Source of the DNA: Vibrio ziniensis
GTDB taxonomy: Bacteria; Pseudomonadota; Gammaproteobacteria; Enterobacterales; Vibrionaceae
Assembly (NCBI RefSeq): GCF_011064285.1
Contig: NZ_CP049331.1
Span: 2,666,001-2,730,000, forward strand
Direction of reading: 5' to 3'
Length of the DNA stretch: 64,000 nucleotides
Part shown: in pieces, positions 54,789 through 64,000 of the stretch
How the letters are laid out: every line of letters starts with the position of its first letter
Position numbering within the stretch: the first letter of the stretch is position 1
Program-made: the position numbers and the translations under genes
The notes under the pieces: generated by a model
Databases searched by the model: none
What the model was told of the DNA's origin: nothing
The model's input: only the letters and a program-made list of their open reading frames with translations

Positions 54789-56621
54789 TTACTCAACAGT
54801 AACTGCTTTTGCCAAGTTACGAGGTTGGTCAACATCAGTACCTTTAATTAATGCTACGTGGTAAGAAAGTAGCTGCATTGGCACTGTGTAGAAGATCGGT
54901 GCCGTAATTTCACTAACGTGCGGCATCGGAATAATCTTCATACTTTCATCCGCCTCGAAACCTGCTTTCTCATCGGCGAAAACATAAAGCAAACCACCAC
55001 GTGCACGCACTTCTTCAACGTTTGATTTTAGCTTTTCAAGCAAGTCGTTATTTGGAGCAATAACAACTACCGGCATATCCGCATCAATTAACGCTAAAGG
55101 ACCATGTTTTAGTTCACCAGCAGCATAAGCTTCGGCATGAATGTAAGAGATCTCTTTCAGCTTAAGAGCCGCTTCCATAGCAATTGGGTAGTACTCACCG
55201 CGACCAAGGAACAATGTGTGGTGCTTATCAGCAAAATCTTCTGCTAGCGCTTCAATCTGTTTATCAAATGCTAATGCACTTTCAATTTGAACTGGCAGAG
55301 CATGAATCGCTTCAACAATTTCAGCTTCTTTCACGGCATCAATACGGCCTTGCTCTTTACCAATCGCTGTCACTAACATCAGCATTGCTGCCAGTTGAGT
55401 GGTAAATGCTTTGGTTGAAGCAACACCAATTTCAGTGCCAGCACGAGTCATAAATGCAATGTCCGATTCACGAACTAGCGAAGAGCCAGATACGTTACAG
55501 ATTGTCATTGCTGCCATGTAGCCCTTTTCTTTCGCAATGCGCAGCGCAGCAAGTGTATCTGCCGTTTCACCTGATTGAGAAAGAGTAATTAGCAAGCTAT
55601 TTGGACGAGTCACAAAATTACGGTAACGGAACTCAGAAGCGATCTCTACGTCGCAACTAACGCCAGCGATATCTTCAAACCAGTAACGAGCAGCCATACC
55701 AGAGTTATAAGAAGTACCACATGCGATGATCTGTACGTGTTCTACTTTCTTCAGAATCTCAACCGCATTCACGCCAATGCTTTCTGTGATTACTGTGTCA
55801 CGAGTGATTCGACCTTCCATAGTGCTTTTCAGCGCCATTGGCTGTTCGAAAATCTCTTTCTGCATGAAGTGACGATATTGACCTTTATCACCGGCATCGT
55901 GTTCAATGTTGGATTCAATGATTTCACGCTCAACAAGCTTGCCAGCCTGATCGTAGATAGTCACATTGCGGCGCGTAATTTCTGCCACGTCGCCTTCTTC
56001 TAGGAACATAAAACGACGAGTAACACTGAGTAGTGCAAGCTGGTCAGACGCTAGGAAGTTCTCACCAATACCTAAACCAATAACAATTGGGCTGCCAGAA
56101 CGAGCAACAACGATACGGCTTGGATCTTTACGATCTAGAACTACAGTACCATATGCACCATCCAGTTGAGCTGCCGTTTTTTGTAACGCTTCCAAAAGCG
56201 TTTCAGATGTGCGTAGCTCCCATTCAACAAGGTGTGCAATCACTTCTGTATCGGTTTGAGAGACGAATACATAACCACGTTCTTGAAGTAGAGTACGAAG
56301 CTCTTCGTGGTTTTCGATAATACCGTTGTGAACCACAGCAATATCGCCAGAAACATGTGGGTGAGCATTCACTTCAGAAGGAACACCGTGTGTTGCCCAA
56401 CGAGTATGAGCAATACCTGTACCGCCAGAGACTTGCTCTGAATTCACAGCATCCGCTAGCTCCTGAACCTTACCTAAACGGCGAATACGAGTTAAGTTGC
56501 TCTGTGCATCAACAACCGCTACACCCGCTGAGTCATAGCCGCGATACTCTAGACGGCGTAAACCTTCAACCAGAATTTCAGCTACATCGCGCTGCGCAAC
56601 AGCGCCAACAATTCCACACAT
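54789..56621 (-). CDS. glmS: Glutamine-fructose-6-phosphate aminotransferase
   Basis: A 610-residue GlmS. The N-terminal glutaminase domain begins MCGIVGAV with the Cys nucleophile. Two SIS domains follow ([37 protein letters not shown]) and the C-terminus is [11 protein letters not shown]. It makes glucosamine-6-phosphate for cell wall and LPS synthesis. It lies downstream of the DeoR regulator with an 81-bp gap. Confidence 0.98.
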   Translation of the reverse strand: MCGIVGAVAQRDVAEILVEGLRRLEYRGYDSAGVAVVDAQSNLTRIRRLGKVQELADAVNSEQVSGGTGIAHTRWATHGVPSEVNAHPHVSGDIAVVHNGIIENHEELRTLLQERGYVFVSQTDTEVIAHLVEWELRTSETLLEALQKTAAQLDGAYGTVVLDRKDPSRIVVARSGSPIVIGLGIGENFLASDQLALLSVTRRFMFLEEGDVAEITRRNVTIYDQAGKLVEREIIESNIEHDAGDKGQYRHFMQKEIFEQPMALKSTMEGRITRDTVITESIGVNAVEILKKVEHVQIIACGTSYNSGMAARYWFEDIAGVSCDVEIASEFRYRNFVTRPNSLLITLSQSGETADTLAALRIAKEKGYMAAMTICNVSGSSLVRESDIAFMTRAGTEIGVASTKAFTTQLAAMLMLVTAIGKEQGRIDAVKEAEIVEAIHALPVQIESALAFDKQIEALAEDFADKHHTLFLGRGEYYPIAMEAALKLKEISYIHAEAYAAGELKHGPLALIDADMPVVVIAPNNDLLEKLKSNVEEVRARGGLLYVFADEKAGFEADESMKIIPMPHVSEITAPIFYTVPMQLLSYHVALIKGTDVDQPRNLAKAVTVE

Positions 56622-56702
56622 GTTATCACTCCAATATTTTCGTTATCTAATGCACTCTACGCATGCAAGCAACGCTATGGTGTAGAGGCCGATTAATTTT
56701 TA

Positions 56703-57464
56703 TCAGGCTCGAATCACTCGAACCTGATGAGATTCTATTTTTGCAACGAGTTCGTCAGACAACCCTTTATCCGTCACCAGAACATCAATGTCGTCCCAAG
56801 GCAGTTCCAAATTCGGAATTTTTCGCCCTACTTTGTCTGATTCGACCATGACAATCACTTCTCTGGAAACTTCTGCCATAACCTTACTTAGGCCGACTAA
56901 TTCATTAAATGTCGACGTTCCTCGTTCAAGGTCGATACCATCTGCACCGATAAACAACTGATCAAAATCATAGGAACGAAGAACAGATTCGGCGACTTTG
57001 CCTTGAAATGATTCGGAATGTGTATCCCATGTACCGCCAGTCATCAGCAGAGTTGGCTCGCTTTCAAGCTCATTAAGTGCATTCGCAACGTTCAATGAGT
57101 TGGTCATCACAATAAGTCCGTGCTTACTATTAAGCTGATTAATTAGTGCTGCAGTGGTACTTCCGCTATCAATAACAATACGATTATGGTCTCTAATCAG
57201 TTTTGCAGCGGCTTTTGCCAACGCTTCCTTTCGAACTGAAACTTTTGAGTTCAATTCGTCATTCACCACTTCTTTAGGCAAAGCAATAGCGCCACCATAG
57301 CGACGCAGTAACTGACCATTTTGTTCTAGTGACGCCAAATCCTTTCTAATCGTGACCTCTGATGTCTCAAATTGAACGGATAGCTCTTCAACACTGACTT
57401 CACCTAATTGATTAACTAAGTTCACAATCGTGTGTCTTCTTAATTGTGTATTACGTTTTGACAT
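56703..57464 (-). CDS. DeoR-family regulator upstream of glmS
   Basis: The ATG at 57464 (MSKRNTQLRRHTIVNLV) fits the family; 253 residues. The N-terminal winged helix is EVSVEELSVQFETSEVTIRKDLASLE (core TSEVTIRKDL). The sugar-phosphate-sensing domain has the DeoR motifs IVIDSGSTTAAL and DQLFIGADGID. Its position directly before glmS, conserved in vibrios, suggests it senses an amino-sugar or sugar phosphate and controls glmS (inference). Confidence 0.9.
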   Translation of the reverse strand: MSKRNTQLRRHTIVNLVNQLGEVSVEELSVQFETSEVTIRKDLASLEQNGQLLRRYGGAIALPKEVVNDELNSKVSVRKEALAKAAAKLIRDHNRIVIDSGSTTAALINQLNSKHGLIVMTNSLNVANALNELESEPTLLMTGGTWDTHSESFQGKVAESVLRSYDFDQLFIGADGIDLERGTSTFNELVGLSKVMAEVSREVIVMVESDKVGRKIPNLELPWDDIDVLVTDKGLSDELVAKIESHQVRVIRA

Positions 57465-57891
57465 AACATTCACTAGAGCAAGTTTCGAAACGAAAGAAAT
57501 TATATTCAAAACGAAACATTCATGTCTATTTATTTCGATCTAAAAAATTAATATTTCTGGCTAAAACCTTGTCCTAAGACAATTCTTAAGCAGTGATATT
57601 GGAATGATTAGATGTTAGAATTCGCACCCTAAAGAAAAAAAATTACAGAATGGTGTGTGATACTTTTGTAATTTACACCAAACATGGTGATACAGATCAC
57701 ACTAACGTGATAATACACCCTCACTAGGTAGTCATAAAATGACTAAACCTTTTGTAAGACTTTCAGTTTTGGAGTGAGCAGTACTCGAGAAAGAAATGTG
57801 GTAATGAAGAGATAAAATTGCCGCCATCGAGGCCATTCTTAAGCTATATATTAACTTTCAAATTGATAATATTCACCGGAGAGACTCTTCC
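57465..57891. other. Gene-free divergent region between DeoR regulator and pykF
   Basis: About 427 bp without a gene. It holds a CRP-like site and a GGAGAG ribosome site for pykF; promoters for both genes must lie here. AT-rich elsewhere. Confidence 0.6.
57684..57702. promoter_or_regulatory. CRP-like site upstream of pykF
   Basis: TGGTGA-TACAGA-TCACAC matches the TGTGA-N6-TCACA consensus at nine of ten symmetric bases. It is about 190 bp before pykF and 220 bp before the DeoR gene. Confidence 0.55.
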
Positions 57892-59304
57892 ATGAAAAAG
57901 ACCAAAATCGTATGTACGATTGGCCCTAAAACTGAATCTGTAGAAAAATTAACAGAACTTGTTAATGCAGGCATGAACGTAATGCGCCTTAACTTTTCTC
58001 ACGGAGACTTCGCAGAGCACGGTACTCGTATTGCTAACTTCCGTAAAGTTATGGAAAACACTGGCAAACCACTAGCGATTCTTTTGGATACTAAAGGTCC
58101 AGAAATCCGTACTATCAAACTAGAAAACGGTGATGATGTTGAACTAGTTGCTGGTCAAGAGTTCACTTTCACAACTGATACTTCAGTTATCGGTAACAAA
58201 GACAAAGTAGCGGTAACTTACGCTGGTTTCGCTAAAGACCTATCTGCAGGTAACACTATCCTTGTTGATGACGGTCTAATCGAGATGGAAGTTGTTTCTA
58301 CAACTGCCACTGACGTTATCTGTAAAGTTCTAAACAACGGCGCACTAGGCGAAAACAAAGGTGTTAACCTACCTGGCGTTTCAGTAAACCTACCAGCTCT
58401 ATCTGAAAAAGATAAAGGCGACCTTAAGTTTGGTTGTGAGCAAGGCGTTGACTTCGTTGCTGCATCTTTCATTCGTAAAGCTTCTGACGTTCAAGAAATC
58501 CGTGAAGTTCTAGCAGCACACGGCGGCGCAAACATCCAAATCATCTCTAAAATTGAAAACCAAGAAGGTGTGGACAATTTTGACGAGATCCTTGAGCTAT
58601 CTGACGGCATCATGGTTGCACGTGGCGACCTAGGTGTTGAAATCCCAGCAGAAGAAGTTATCTTCGCTCAGAAGATGATGATCGAGAAATGTAACCGTGC
58701 ACGTAAAGTTGTAATTACTGCAACTCAGATGCTTGATTCTATGATCAAAAACCCACGTCCTACTCGTGCAGAAGCGGGTGACGTTGCGAACGCAATCATG
58801 GACGGTACTGACGCAGTAATGCTTTCTGGCGAAACAGCAAAAGGTAAATACCCTGTTGAAGCGGTAACTATCATGGCGCAAATCGCTAAACGTACTGATT
58901 CAGTACTTAAAGCTGAACTAGGTTCTCGTCTAGACAGCCCACGTCTACGTATCACTGAAGCGGTATGTAAAGGCGCTGTAGACACTGCTGAGAAACTAGC
59001 TGCTCCACTTATCGTTGTTGCAACTGAAGCAGGTAAATCTGCTCGTTCAGTTCGTAAGTACTTCCCAACTGCGAACATCATCGCTGTAACAACTAATGCT
59101 AAGACTGCTGCACAGCTTGTTCTTTCTAAAGGTATCACTCCAGTAGTTGTTGATGCTTACGAAAGTACTGATGATTTCTACCGTCAAGGTAAAGAAATTG
59201 CACTTTCTTCTGGTCTAGGTAAGAAAGGCGACATCATCGTTATGGTTTCTGGTGCTCTAGTTGCTTCAGGTACTACTAACACTGCATCTGTACACGTTCT
59301 TTAA
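57892..59304 (+). CDS. pykF: Pyruvate kinase I
   Basis: A 470-residue PykF. Starts [16 protein letters not shown]; substrate motifs MRLNFSHGD and [11 protein letters not shown]; the active-site region [17 protein letters not shown] (Lys of ISKIEN) and [11 protein letters not shown]. The PykF-type C-terminal allosteric domain ends TNTASVHVL. It makes pyruvate and ATP from PEP. Codon use is strongly biased, as in highly expressed genes. Confidence 0.98.
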   Translation: MKKTKIVCTIGPKTESVEKLTELVNAGMNVMRLNFSHGDFAEHGTRIANFRKVMENTGKPLAILLDTKGPEIRTIKLENGDDVELVAGQEFTFTTDTSVIGNKDKVAVTYAGFAKDLSAGNTILVDDGLIEMEVVSTTATDVICKVLNNGALGENKGVNLPGVSVNLPALSEKDKGDLKFGCEQGVDFVAASFIRKASDVQEIREVLAAHGGANIQIISKIENQEGVDNFDEILELSDGIMVARGDLGVEIPAEEVIFAQKMMIEKCNRARKVVITATQMLDSMIKNPRPTRAEAGDVANAIMDGTDAVMLSGETAKGKYPVEAVTIMAQIAKRTDSVLKAELGSRLDSPRLRITEAVCKGAVDTAEKLAAPLIVVATEAGKSARSVRKYFPTANIIAVTTNAKTAAQLVLSKGITPVVVDAYESTDDFYRQGKEIALSSGLGKKGDIIVMVSGALVASGTTNTASVHVL

Positions 59305-59321
59305 TTAGAATTCCAGATACT

Positions 59322-59352
59322 AAAAAGCCGGAGCATCTGCTCCGGCTTTTTT
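59322..59352 (+). terminator. Terminator after pykF
   Basis: AAAAAGCCGGAGCA and TGCTCCGGCTTTTTT pair around TC and end in a T-run. Confidence 0.92.
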
Positions 59353-59719
59353 ATTTGATAAATTTTCTGTCGTTACTTGTAATAACTCTACCAGCCAAAA
59401 AATTCTTTATGGTGGGTGTTAAGTAATAACACCATAAGAAGAAAATAAAGCGCGCTTAATTTTATTCCTAGCACCAATAAAGAACTAATTGTCAGCCTCA
59501 CTAGAAAATGATTAACCATACCCTGCCTCATGTTGCCCAGAGTGCTTGATTTCCTTTCTACTTAGTCTGGTTTGTTTTACCTTGCCAGACTCGTAAATCG
59601 CCATAAACGGGAAAACCGGATCACTACTGATGAAAAAAACAACAGTTTACTTATTGTACAGTTTAGCTCAAGTGAAATTTTAAATTAGACTTTAGTCGAC
59701 TCGTAACAAAAACATGACA
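59353..59719. other. Gene-free convergent region
   Basis: About 367 bp between pykF's terminator and the end of the next gene. No ORF, RNA or repeat is evident. Confidence 0.5.
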
Positions 59720-61603
59720 TCAAGCAACTTCATCCGTCGTAAGACATAGAGAAACTTGATTTCGGCCAAGGGTTTTGGACTCATAGAGTGCAATATCGGC
59801 ACACTTATAGGACCGCATGCTGTCTTGAGAAAGGTCTGAAATACCTGCACTTATAGTGATAGTTAGACTTTCGTCTAATTCGATTGCCAACCTCAAACGC
59901 TCAACCACCACCTTAGCTTCCAAGGTTGAAGTATGAGGCATGATCACCGCAAATTCTTCGCCACCAATACGAGCGAGAAAATCGGTAACACGGAGCTTCT
60001 CAGAAAGCACCTGTGCCACTTTGATAATCACTCTATCACCTTGGTCATGCCCCTGCTCGTCATTGACGCGCTTAAAATAATCAATATCAATTAAGCACAG
60101 GCAGGCAGAATAATCATTAGGGTAACGTTCAATCAGCTGCGTCTGTAGATTAAGCTCTCGTTCGAATTTACGGCGATTCCAAAGATGGGTTAACGAATCT
60201 TTTTCACTCAACTCTCTCAGCTTGTTTTCAAGCTCTTTACGCTCAGAGATATCGACGATAGAGGTAATGTAGTAACTCACCTTATTCGCTTCAATGATGG
60301 CTTGGATGCGCATGATCGTCGTCAGCAACTGCCCTTCAGGCGTCACACATTCAACTTCACCTTCCCAAAGATTATTCTTATCGACTTGTTCAAGCACATT
60401 AAGAATAAACTCCATACCGTTATGACTGAGCAGCGTCTTAAGAGCATTGTGCCCACGAACTTGTTTGCTCGTTAGGCCGATCATGGTTTCAAATTCACCA
60501 TTAACCATGATGACTTGGTGCGACTTATCGGAAATCATCACAGCCGTCATGCCATCTAGAGCGGCTCGTGCGAGCTTACTTTCGATATTACGATGGTAGT
60601 AATGCAGTGACATAGAAACCGTTGGTAGAGCAAATACCAGCATGATCATGAAAACAAAAAAGCCTTCTTTAACCAGGTCATTGAGTTCATGGGAAGCTCT
60701 ATCATTTAATTGTTGAGGCGTTAAGCGAATGACTAAATGGACATTTTGGCCGAAGAATTTATCAACAGGCTTAAATACAATGGCATTCATTTCCTCCATC
60801 ACATATTGAACATCTGATGTTTTCATTGCTTCCCAAGTTTTTGGGAAGGACTTAGCGAGGTCAAAGCCATGGTCTTGATTAGTAACATCACCATAAAATG
60901 GCAGAGTCGTTGTTCCGGTGATCAAGTACCCATTATCCCCAACAATTGCCGGAGATAAATCAGTTCGGTGTACGTAATTTAACTTATTAGCCAGTATCGA
61001 CATATCGACTGAGATGACTATGTAACCCTTACGTATGCCGAGAATAGAGACAGGAGTTACCACCTGTATGGCTGGTGTGTAAGGTTTGGCAAAGGTATCA
61101 ATATCACTAGATAACTCTTCAGCCCACACGCCAATTTCATCCTCTGTTAGTGACTGGAGATATTGGAAAAATTCTGATCGAGATACATCTACCACGCCTT
61201 CGAGTACATTCGCTTTATGGGTGCTCGGTAGATAATTGATATTGACGGTACCACGACCTTCAGCGTCGATAAATCCAATGCTATCAAACCACTTTTGTCC
61301 ATTAGCAGCAGAAGCTAATGAAAGTTGAAGTTGATTACGAGTGTTGTCACTGGGCGACTCGACGTAGCGGTACGTGCTACTACTGTGGCTTAAAAGAGAA
61401 ATAGTCGAAAATATCTGATCTCTTAGATTCCGGTATTCATTTTCGCTGAATGAAAGCTGTTTAATCGCTTCATGAATAGACTGAAGATGACTATTTTCTT
61501 TTACTTGCTCGTAACGGTAGGAATAGAAAGAGACAATGCCGATTGTGATTAAAGCACAAGCCATGAGAAACGCGACAATGATTTTAGTATATCTCATAAG
61601 CAA
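59720..61603 (-). CDS. Membrane diguanylate cyclase with dCache and PAS domains
   Basis: A 627-residue sensor. Membrane helix at about 7-28; a periplasmic dCache-like domain (about 35-300) with FDSIGFIDAEGRG and IRKGYIVISVDMS; second helix near 312-333; PAS domain (about 345-460); then GGDEF with IGGEEFAVIMP and the RVTD inhibitory site five residues upstream. Makes c-di-GMP in response to an external small molecule. Confidence 0.93.
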   Translation of the reverse strand: MLMRYTKIIVAFLMACALITIGIVSFYSYRYEQVKENSHLQSIHEAIKQLSFSENEYRNLRDQIFSTISLLSHSSSTYRYVESPSDNTRNQLQLSLASAANGQKWFDSIGFIDAEGRGTVNINYLPSTHKANVLEGVVDVSRSEFFQYLQSLTEDEIGVWAEELSSDIDTFAKPYTPAIQVVTPVSILGIRKGYIVISVDMSILANKLNYVHRTDLSPAIVGDNGYLITGTTTLPFYGDVTNQDHGFDLAKSFPKTWEAMKTSDVQYVMEEMNAIVFKPVDKFFGQNVHLVIRLTPQQLNDRASHELNDLVKEGFFVFMIMLVFALPTVSMSLHYYHRNIESKLARAALDGMTAVMISDKSHQVIMVNGEFETMIGLTSKQVRGHNALKTLLSHNGMEFILNVLEQVDKNNLWEGEVECVTPEGQLLTTIMRIQAIIEANKVSYYITSIVDISERKELENKLRELSEKDSLTHLWNRRKFERELNLQTQLIERYPNDYSACLCLIDIDYFKRVNDEQGHDQGDRVIIKVAQVLSEKLRVTDFLARIGGEEFAVIMPHTSTLEAKVVVERLRLAIELDESLTITISAGISDLSQDSMRSYKCADIALYESKTLGRNQVSLCLTTDEVA

Positions 61604-61751
61604 AACTAATAATTAACCACAAAGCAAAGCGCGCATTATATCACCATTGACAGTAATCTGAATAAAAAAGTAGCGCTTAAATACCACTGCAATTATTAAA
61701 AATCGTTAAAGGCGTCGCATAATATTACAATAAATTTCAATAAGTTACATT

Positions 61752-62447
61752 TCAATTGAGCTTATAAACAACACTAACATTGTCACGAATAATCAACGTC
61801 GAATCTTGATAACTATTGTTTACTGCTGAATCCTCACTAAATGTTGCGGCTCGAGCCAGTACCGCCTTTCTCATGGGCGCGTTGTATTCGATTCGCCATA
61901 CACCATCAAGCTTACGTCCAAAACCATCCGCTAGAGACTGCGCTTTTTGTTGAGCGTCTTTAATCGCCGCCATACGCGCTTGTTGTTGATATTTTTCTTC
62001 GTCACGAACTTTTAACTGAATATCGTCAACCTGATTGATTTTCTCTTCCAAAGCGATATCCAAATATTGATTGAGTTTTGCGAGGTCATCAACTTCGACG
62101 GATACGTTCCTAATGGCTCGGTAGCCCACCAGCTCTGGTTTTCCCGTTTTGGGATAGTGGTACTGAGGAGTTAAATAGAGATTTGAGCTAGTAATTTGAG
62201 ACTCTTTGACTCCAGCCTGAGTAAGACGCTTAATAAACGAAGTGACGATGCTATCAACACTCTCTTTGGCTCGTTCCGCATTCATGGTAATTTCGACAAC
62301 TTTCACCGAAAACTGAGCCATATCCGGCGTTGCAATAACTTCACCATAGCCTGATGTAGTCACATGCGGAAAATCGAATTCTTGAGCCTGAACAAGCATT
62401 GAAACTGAGCTCAATACAACTAAAGCCATTACAGAAAGTGCTTTCAT
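61752..62447 (-). CDS. yggE: SIMPL-domain (DUF541) periplasmic protein, YggE-like
   Basis: A 231-residue protein with a signal peptide (MKALSVMALVVLSSVSMLVQA). The SIMPL/DUF541 core: VTTSGYGEVIATPDMAQFSV, SNLYLTPQYHY and AQSLADGFGRKL. YggE is linked to oxidative stress tolerance in E. coli, with unclear mechanism. Same gene group (yggE, argP, argO) as in E. coli. Confidence 0.9.
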   Translation of the reverse strand: MKALSVMALVVLSSVSMLVQAQEFDFPHVTTSGYGEVIATPDMAQFSVKVVEITMNAERAKESVDSIVTSFIKRLTQAGVKESQITSSNLYLTPQYHYPKTGKPELVGYRAIRNVSVEVDDLAKLNQYLDIALEEKINQVDDIQLKVRDEEKYQQQARMAAIKDAQQKAQSLADGFGRKLDGVWRIEYNAPMRKAVLARAATFSEDSAVNNSYQDSTLIIRDNVSVVYKLN

Positions 62448-62557
62448 TTCATTCCCCTAATTAGCAACACATGTCTAAATAAACTACTGCTAAATAATAG
62501 ATGAAAAAGATTTCAGTCCCAGTATCTGTGCATGTAAATCACACAAATTTGACATGC

Positions 62558-63454
62558 TTACTGCGGTAAAGTTTTTATCGCATATGCAACAATAGCTTGA
62601 GAGCATTTCTTCAATCTTCCGGTCTCTAACTGCCAATGATGCCAATAGAGCTGCTGATCGATATAGCTACCCGGTGTGATATCCACAAGCAGCCCTTGTT
62701 CTAATTCATCAACAATTTGAATCTTCGGAATCATACAATAACCAAACCCGGCTAGTGCCGCTTTTACACACGCTTCAGAACTACCAACCGTATGTTTCAC
62801 CTCGCTGACCATTTCACAACCCAAATGATCGTAAACAAAACGCTCGTTAACAAAGTCATGCCGATCAAATGCCACTGCGGGTGCTTTCTCAAATGCTTCA
62901 ATCGTTACACCTTGAGAAAAGTATTGTTGATAAAACTGCGGAGAAGACACACAGAGATAAGGCATATCACCAAGTAAAACCGCACTACAACCAGGTAGAG
63001 TTCGAGATGACTGACTGATTGCGCCTATTACTTCTCCATTTTTGAGTTTATCAAGCGTCCGATGCTCATCATCCACAACAAGGTGAATCTCCAAATTGCT
63101 TTGTCTCATCGCATCAGCAATTGCAGGTAACAACCATGTAGCCAAACTGTCAGCATTGGTTGCGATAGAAACTGAAATAGGCTTTTCACCTATGTAATCG
63201 CTTAATTCAGGCAAGATATCTTGTTCCAACACGCACACCTGACGATATAGACCAAGCAACTTTTGTCCTGCTGGAGTGACTCTAGGGGGAGTTTCTCTCA
63301 CTAATACTGGTTGAGCTAACCATTTTTCCAATTGTTTAATTCTTTGTGAAACCGCAGATTGCGACACACACAAAACATCAGCGGCTTTCTCAAAGCTTCT
63401 TTGCAAAATAATCTGGTCCAAAGCTTCAAGCCATCGGTAATCTAATCCACGCAT
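62558..63454 (-). CDS. argP: LysR-family regulator ArgP (IciA)
   Basis: The family start MRGLDYRWLEALDQ sets the ATG at 63454; 298 residues. The N-terminal helix-turn-helix includes FEKAADVLCVSQSAVSQRIK. The effector domain follows. ArgP activates the arginine/lysine exporter gene argO in response to arginine; argO lies divergently next door, as in E. coli. Confidence 0.93.
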   Translation of the reverse strand: MRGLDYRWLEALDQIILQRSFEKAADVLCVSQSAVSQRIKQLEKWLAQPVLVRETPPRVTPAGQKLLGLYRQVCVLEQDILPELSDYIGEKPISVSIATNADSLATWLLPAIADAMRQSNLEIHLVVDDEHRTLDKLKNGEVIGAISQSSRTLPGCSAVLLGDMPYLCVSSPQFYQQYFSQGVTIEAFEKAPAVAFDRHDFVNERFVYDHLGCEMVSEVKHTVGSSEACVKAALAGFGYCMIPKIQIVDELEQGLLVDITPGSYIDQQLYWHHWQLETGRLKKCSQAIVAYAIKTLPQ

Positions 63455-63566
63455 TGTCAAATCATAAGTATCTCTAATGGTATATTAATATTATTAGTTT
63501 TATTTCTATTCATCTATACCGTATTTTTCTTTCAACCTTTTCTAACTCAGACTTGAAACAATAACG

Positions 63567-64000
63567 ATGAATTTATGGATACTGCTACAGGGATTTAGCT
63601 TAGGTGCGACAATGATTATCCCTATCGGTGCACAAAATGCGTATGTCCTAAACCAAGGCATCAAAAGAAATCATCACCTAACTACGGCAACAATCTGTAG
63701 TTTTATGGATGTCTTTTTTATCTCTTTGGGCATTTTTGGCGGCGGTGCTCTACTTTCTCAAAACGAGACTCTGCTGACTGTGGTGACTTTAGGCGGGATT
63801 GCCTTCCTGTCATTTTACGGCTGGCTTTCACTTCAAACCGCATTACAAAGTTCAGAGACACAGGAGAGCCAGCCTCAGAAACTCGCTAGAGGGCGCAGAG
63901 CGGTTATATTAGGCGCGCTTGCAGTTACAGTACTTAACCCACACCTTTACTTAGATACGGTGGTGATTCTAGGTTCGATTGGTGGGCAGTTTGAAGGAAG
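63567..64000 (+). CDS. argO: Arginine exporter ArgO (LysE family), N-terminal part
   Basis: The frame starts at ATG 63567 and runs off the right edge (about 144 residues seen). MNLWILLQGFSLGATMIIPIG (first helix) then GAQNAYVLNQGIKRNH, the LysE signature, and NPHLYLDTVVILGS. An inner-membrane amino-acid exporter, divergent from its regulator argP. Confidence 0.93.
   Translation, partial: MNLWILLQGFSLGATMIIPIGAQNAYVLNQGIKRNHHLTTATICSFMDVFFISLGIFGGGALLSQNETLLTVVTLGGIAFLSFYGWLSLQTALQSSETQESQPQKLARGRRAVILGALAVTVLNPHLYLDTVVILGSIGGQFEG

Noticed and set aside
1..64000. CRISPR arrays, rRNA operons, insertion sequences
   Set aside because: No regularly spaced identical repeats, rRNA sequence or transposase seen on either strand.

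Overview
The window is a stretch of a Vibrio-type gammaproteobacterial chromosome. Several neighbourhoods match known Vibrio layouts: ispF-ispD-ftsB; tsaD / rpsU-yqeY-dnaG-rpoD; the haem block hutWXZ-hutA with tonB-exbB-exbD-hutBCD; glmS / DeoR regulator / pykF; and yggE-argP-argO. Moderate-to-low GC, two GGDEF proteins and one chemoreceptor fit the same group.

Layout. 1-5 kb: isoprenoid, cell-division, folate and phospholipid housekeeping genes. 5.1-9.6 kb: the macromolecular synthesis operon (S21, YqeY, primase, sigma-70). 9.8 kb: a tRNA-Ile with a CAU anticodon. 9.82-23.35 kb: a 13.5-kb element integrated in that tRNA. 23.6-31.2 kb: a diguanylate cyclase, a chemoreceptor, an orphan rhamnose mutarotase, an iron alcohol dehydrogenase and an OlsF-type ornithine-lipid synthase. 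31.3-40.9 kb: haem uptake and breakdown with its TonB system. 41-49.4 kb: catechol-type siderophore receptor, ABC importer, reductase and esterase. 49.5-54.5 kb: a two-enzyme pectin esterase fusion and a penicillin-acylase-family hydrolase behind a Fur-like site. 54.8-64 kb: glmS, a DeoR regulator, pykF, a second diguanylate cyclase, yggE, argP and the start of argO.

The element is the exceptional part. It has no recognisable capsid, tail or conjugation genes. It carries a tyrosine integrase, a compact family A DNA polymerase, a P-loop ATPase, two regulators, an Mrr-like nuclease and an uncharacterised membrane/soluble gene pair. The integrase core is the 7-bp anticodon loop of the tRNA. It occurs three times: at both ends in direct orientation and once inside in inverted orientation. 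In the excised circle the two core sites would each sit inside an inverted repeat of about 1.17 kb. These repeats would split the circle into a 3.9-kb region (integrase and accessory genes) and a 7.2-kb region (replication genes). That is the architecture of the yeast 2-micron plasmid: recombinase sites inside long inverted repeats, with invertible unique regions. The inner tRNA fragment has a different T-stem in which both strands changed together, so inversion would still rebuild a foldable tRNA.

The haem and siderophore regions work as an iron-acquisition block. Four 19-bp Fur-like palindromes lie before tonB/hutW, the TonB-dependent receptor, the binding protein/fes pair and the acylase.
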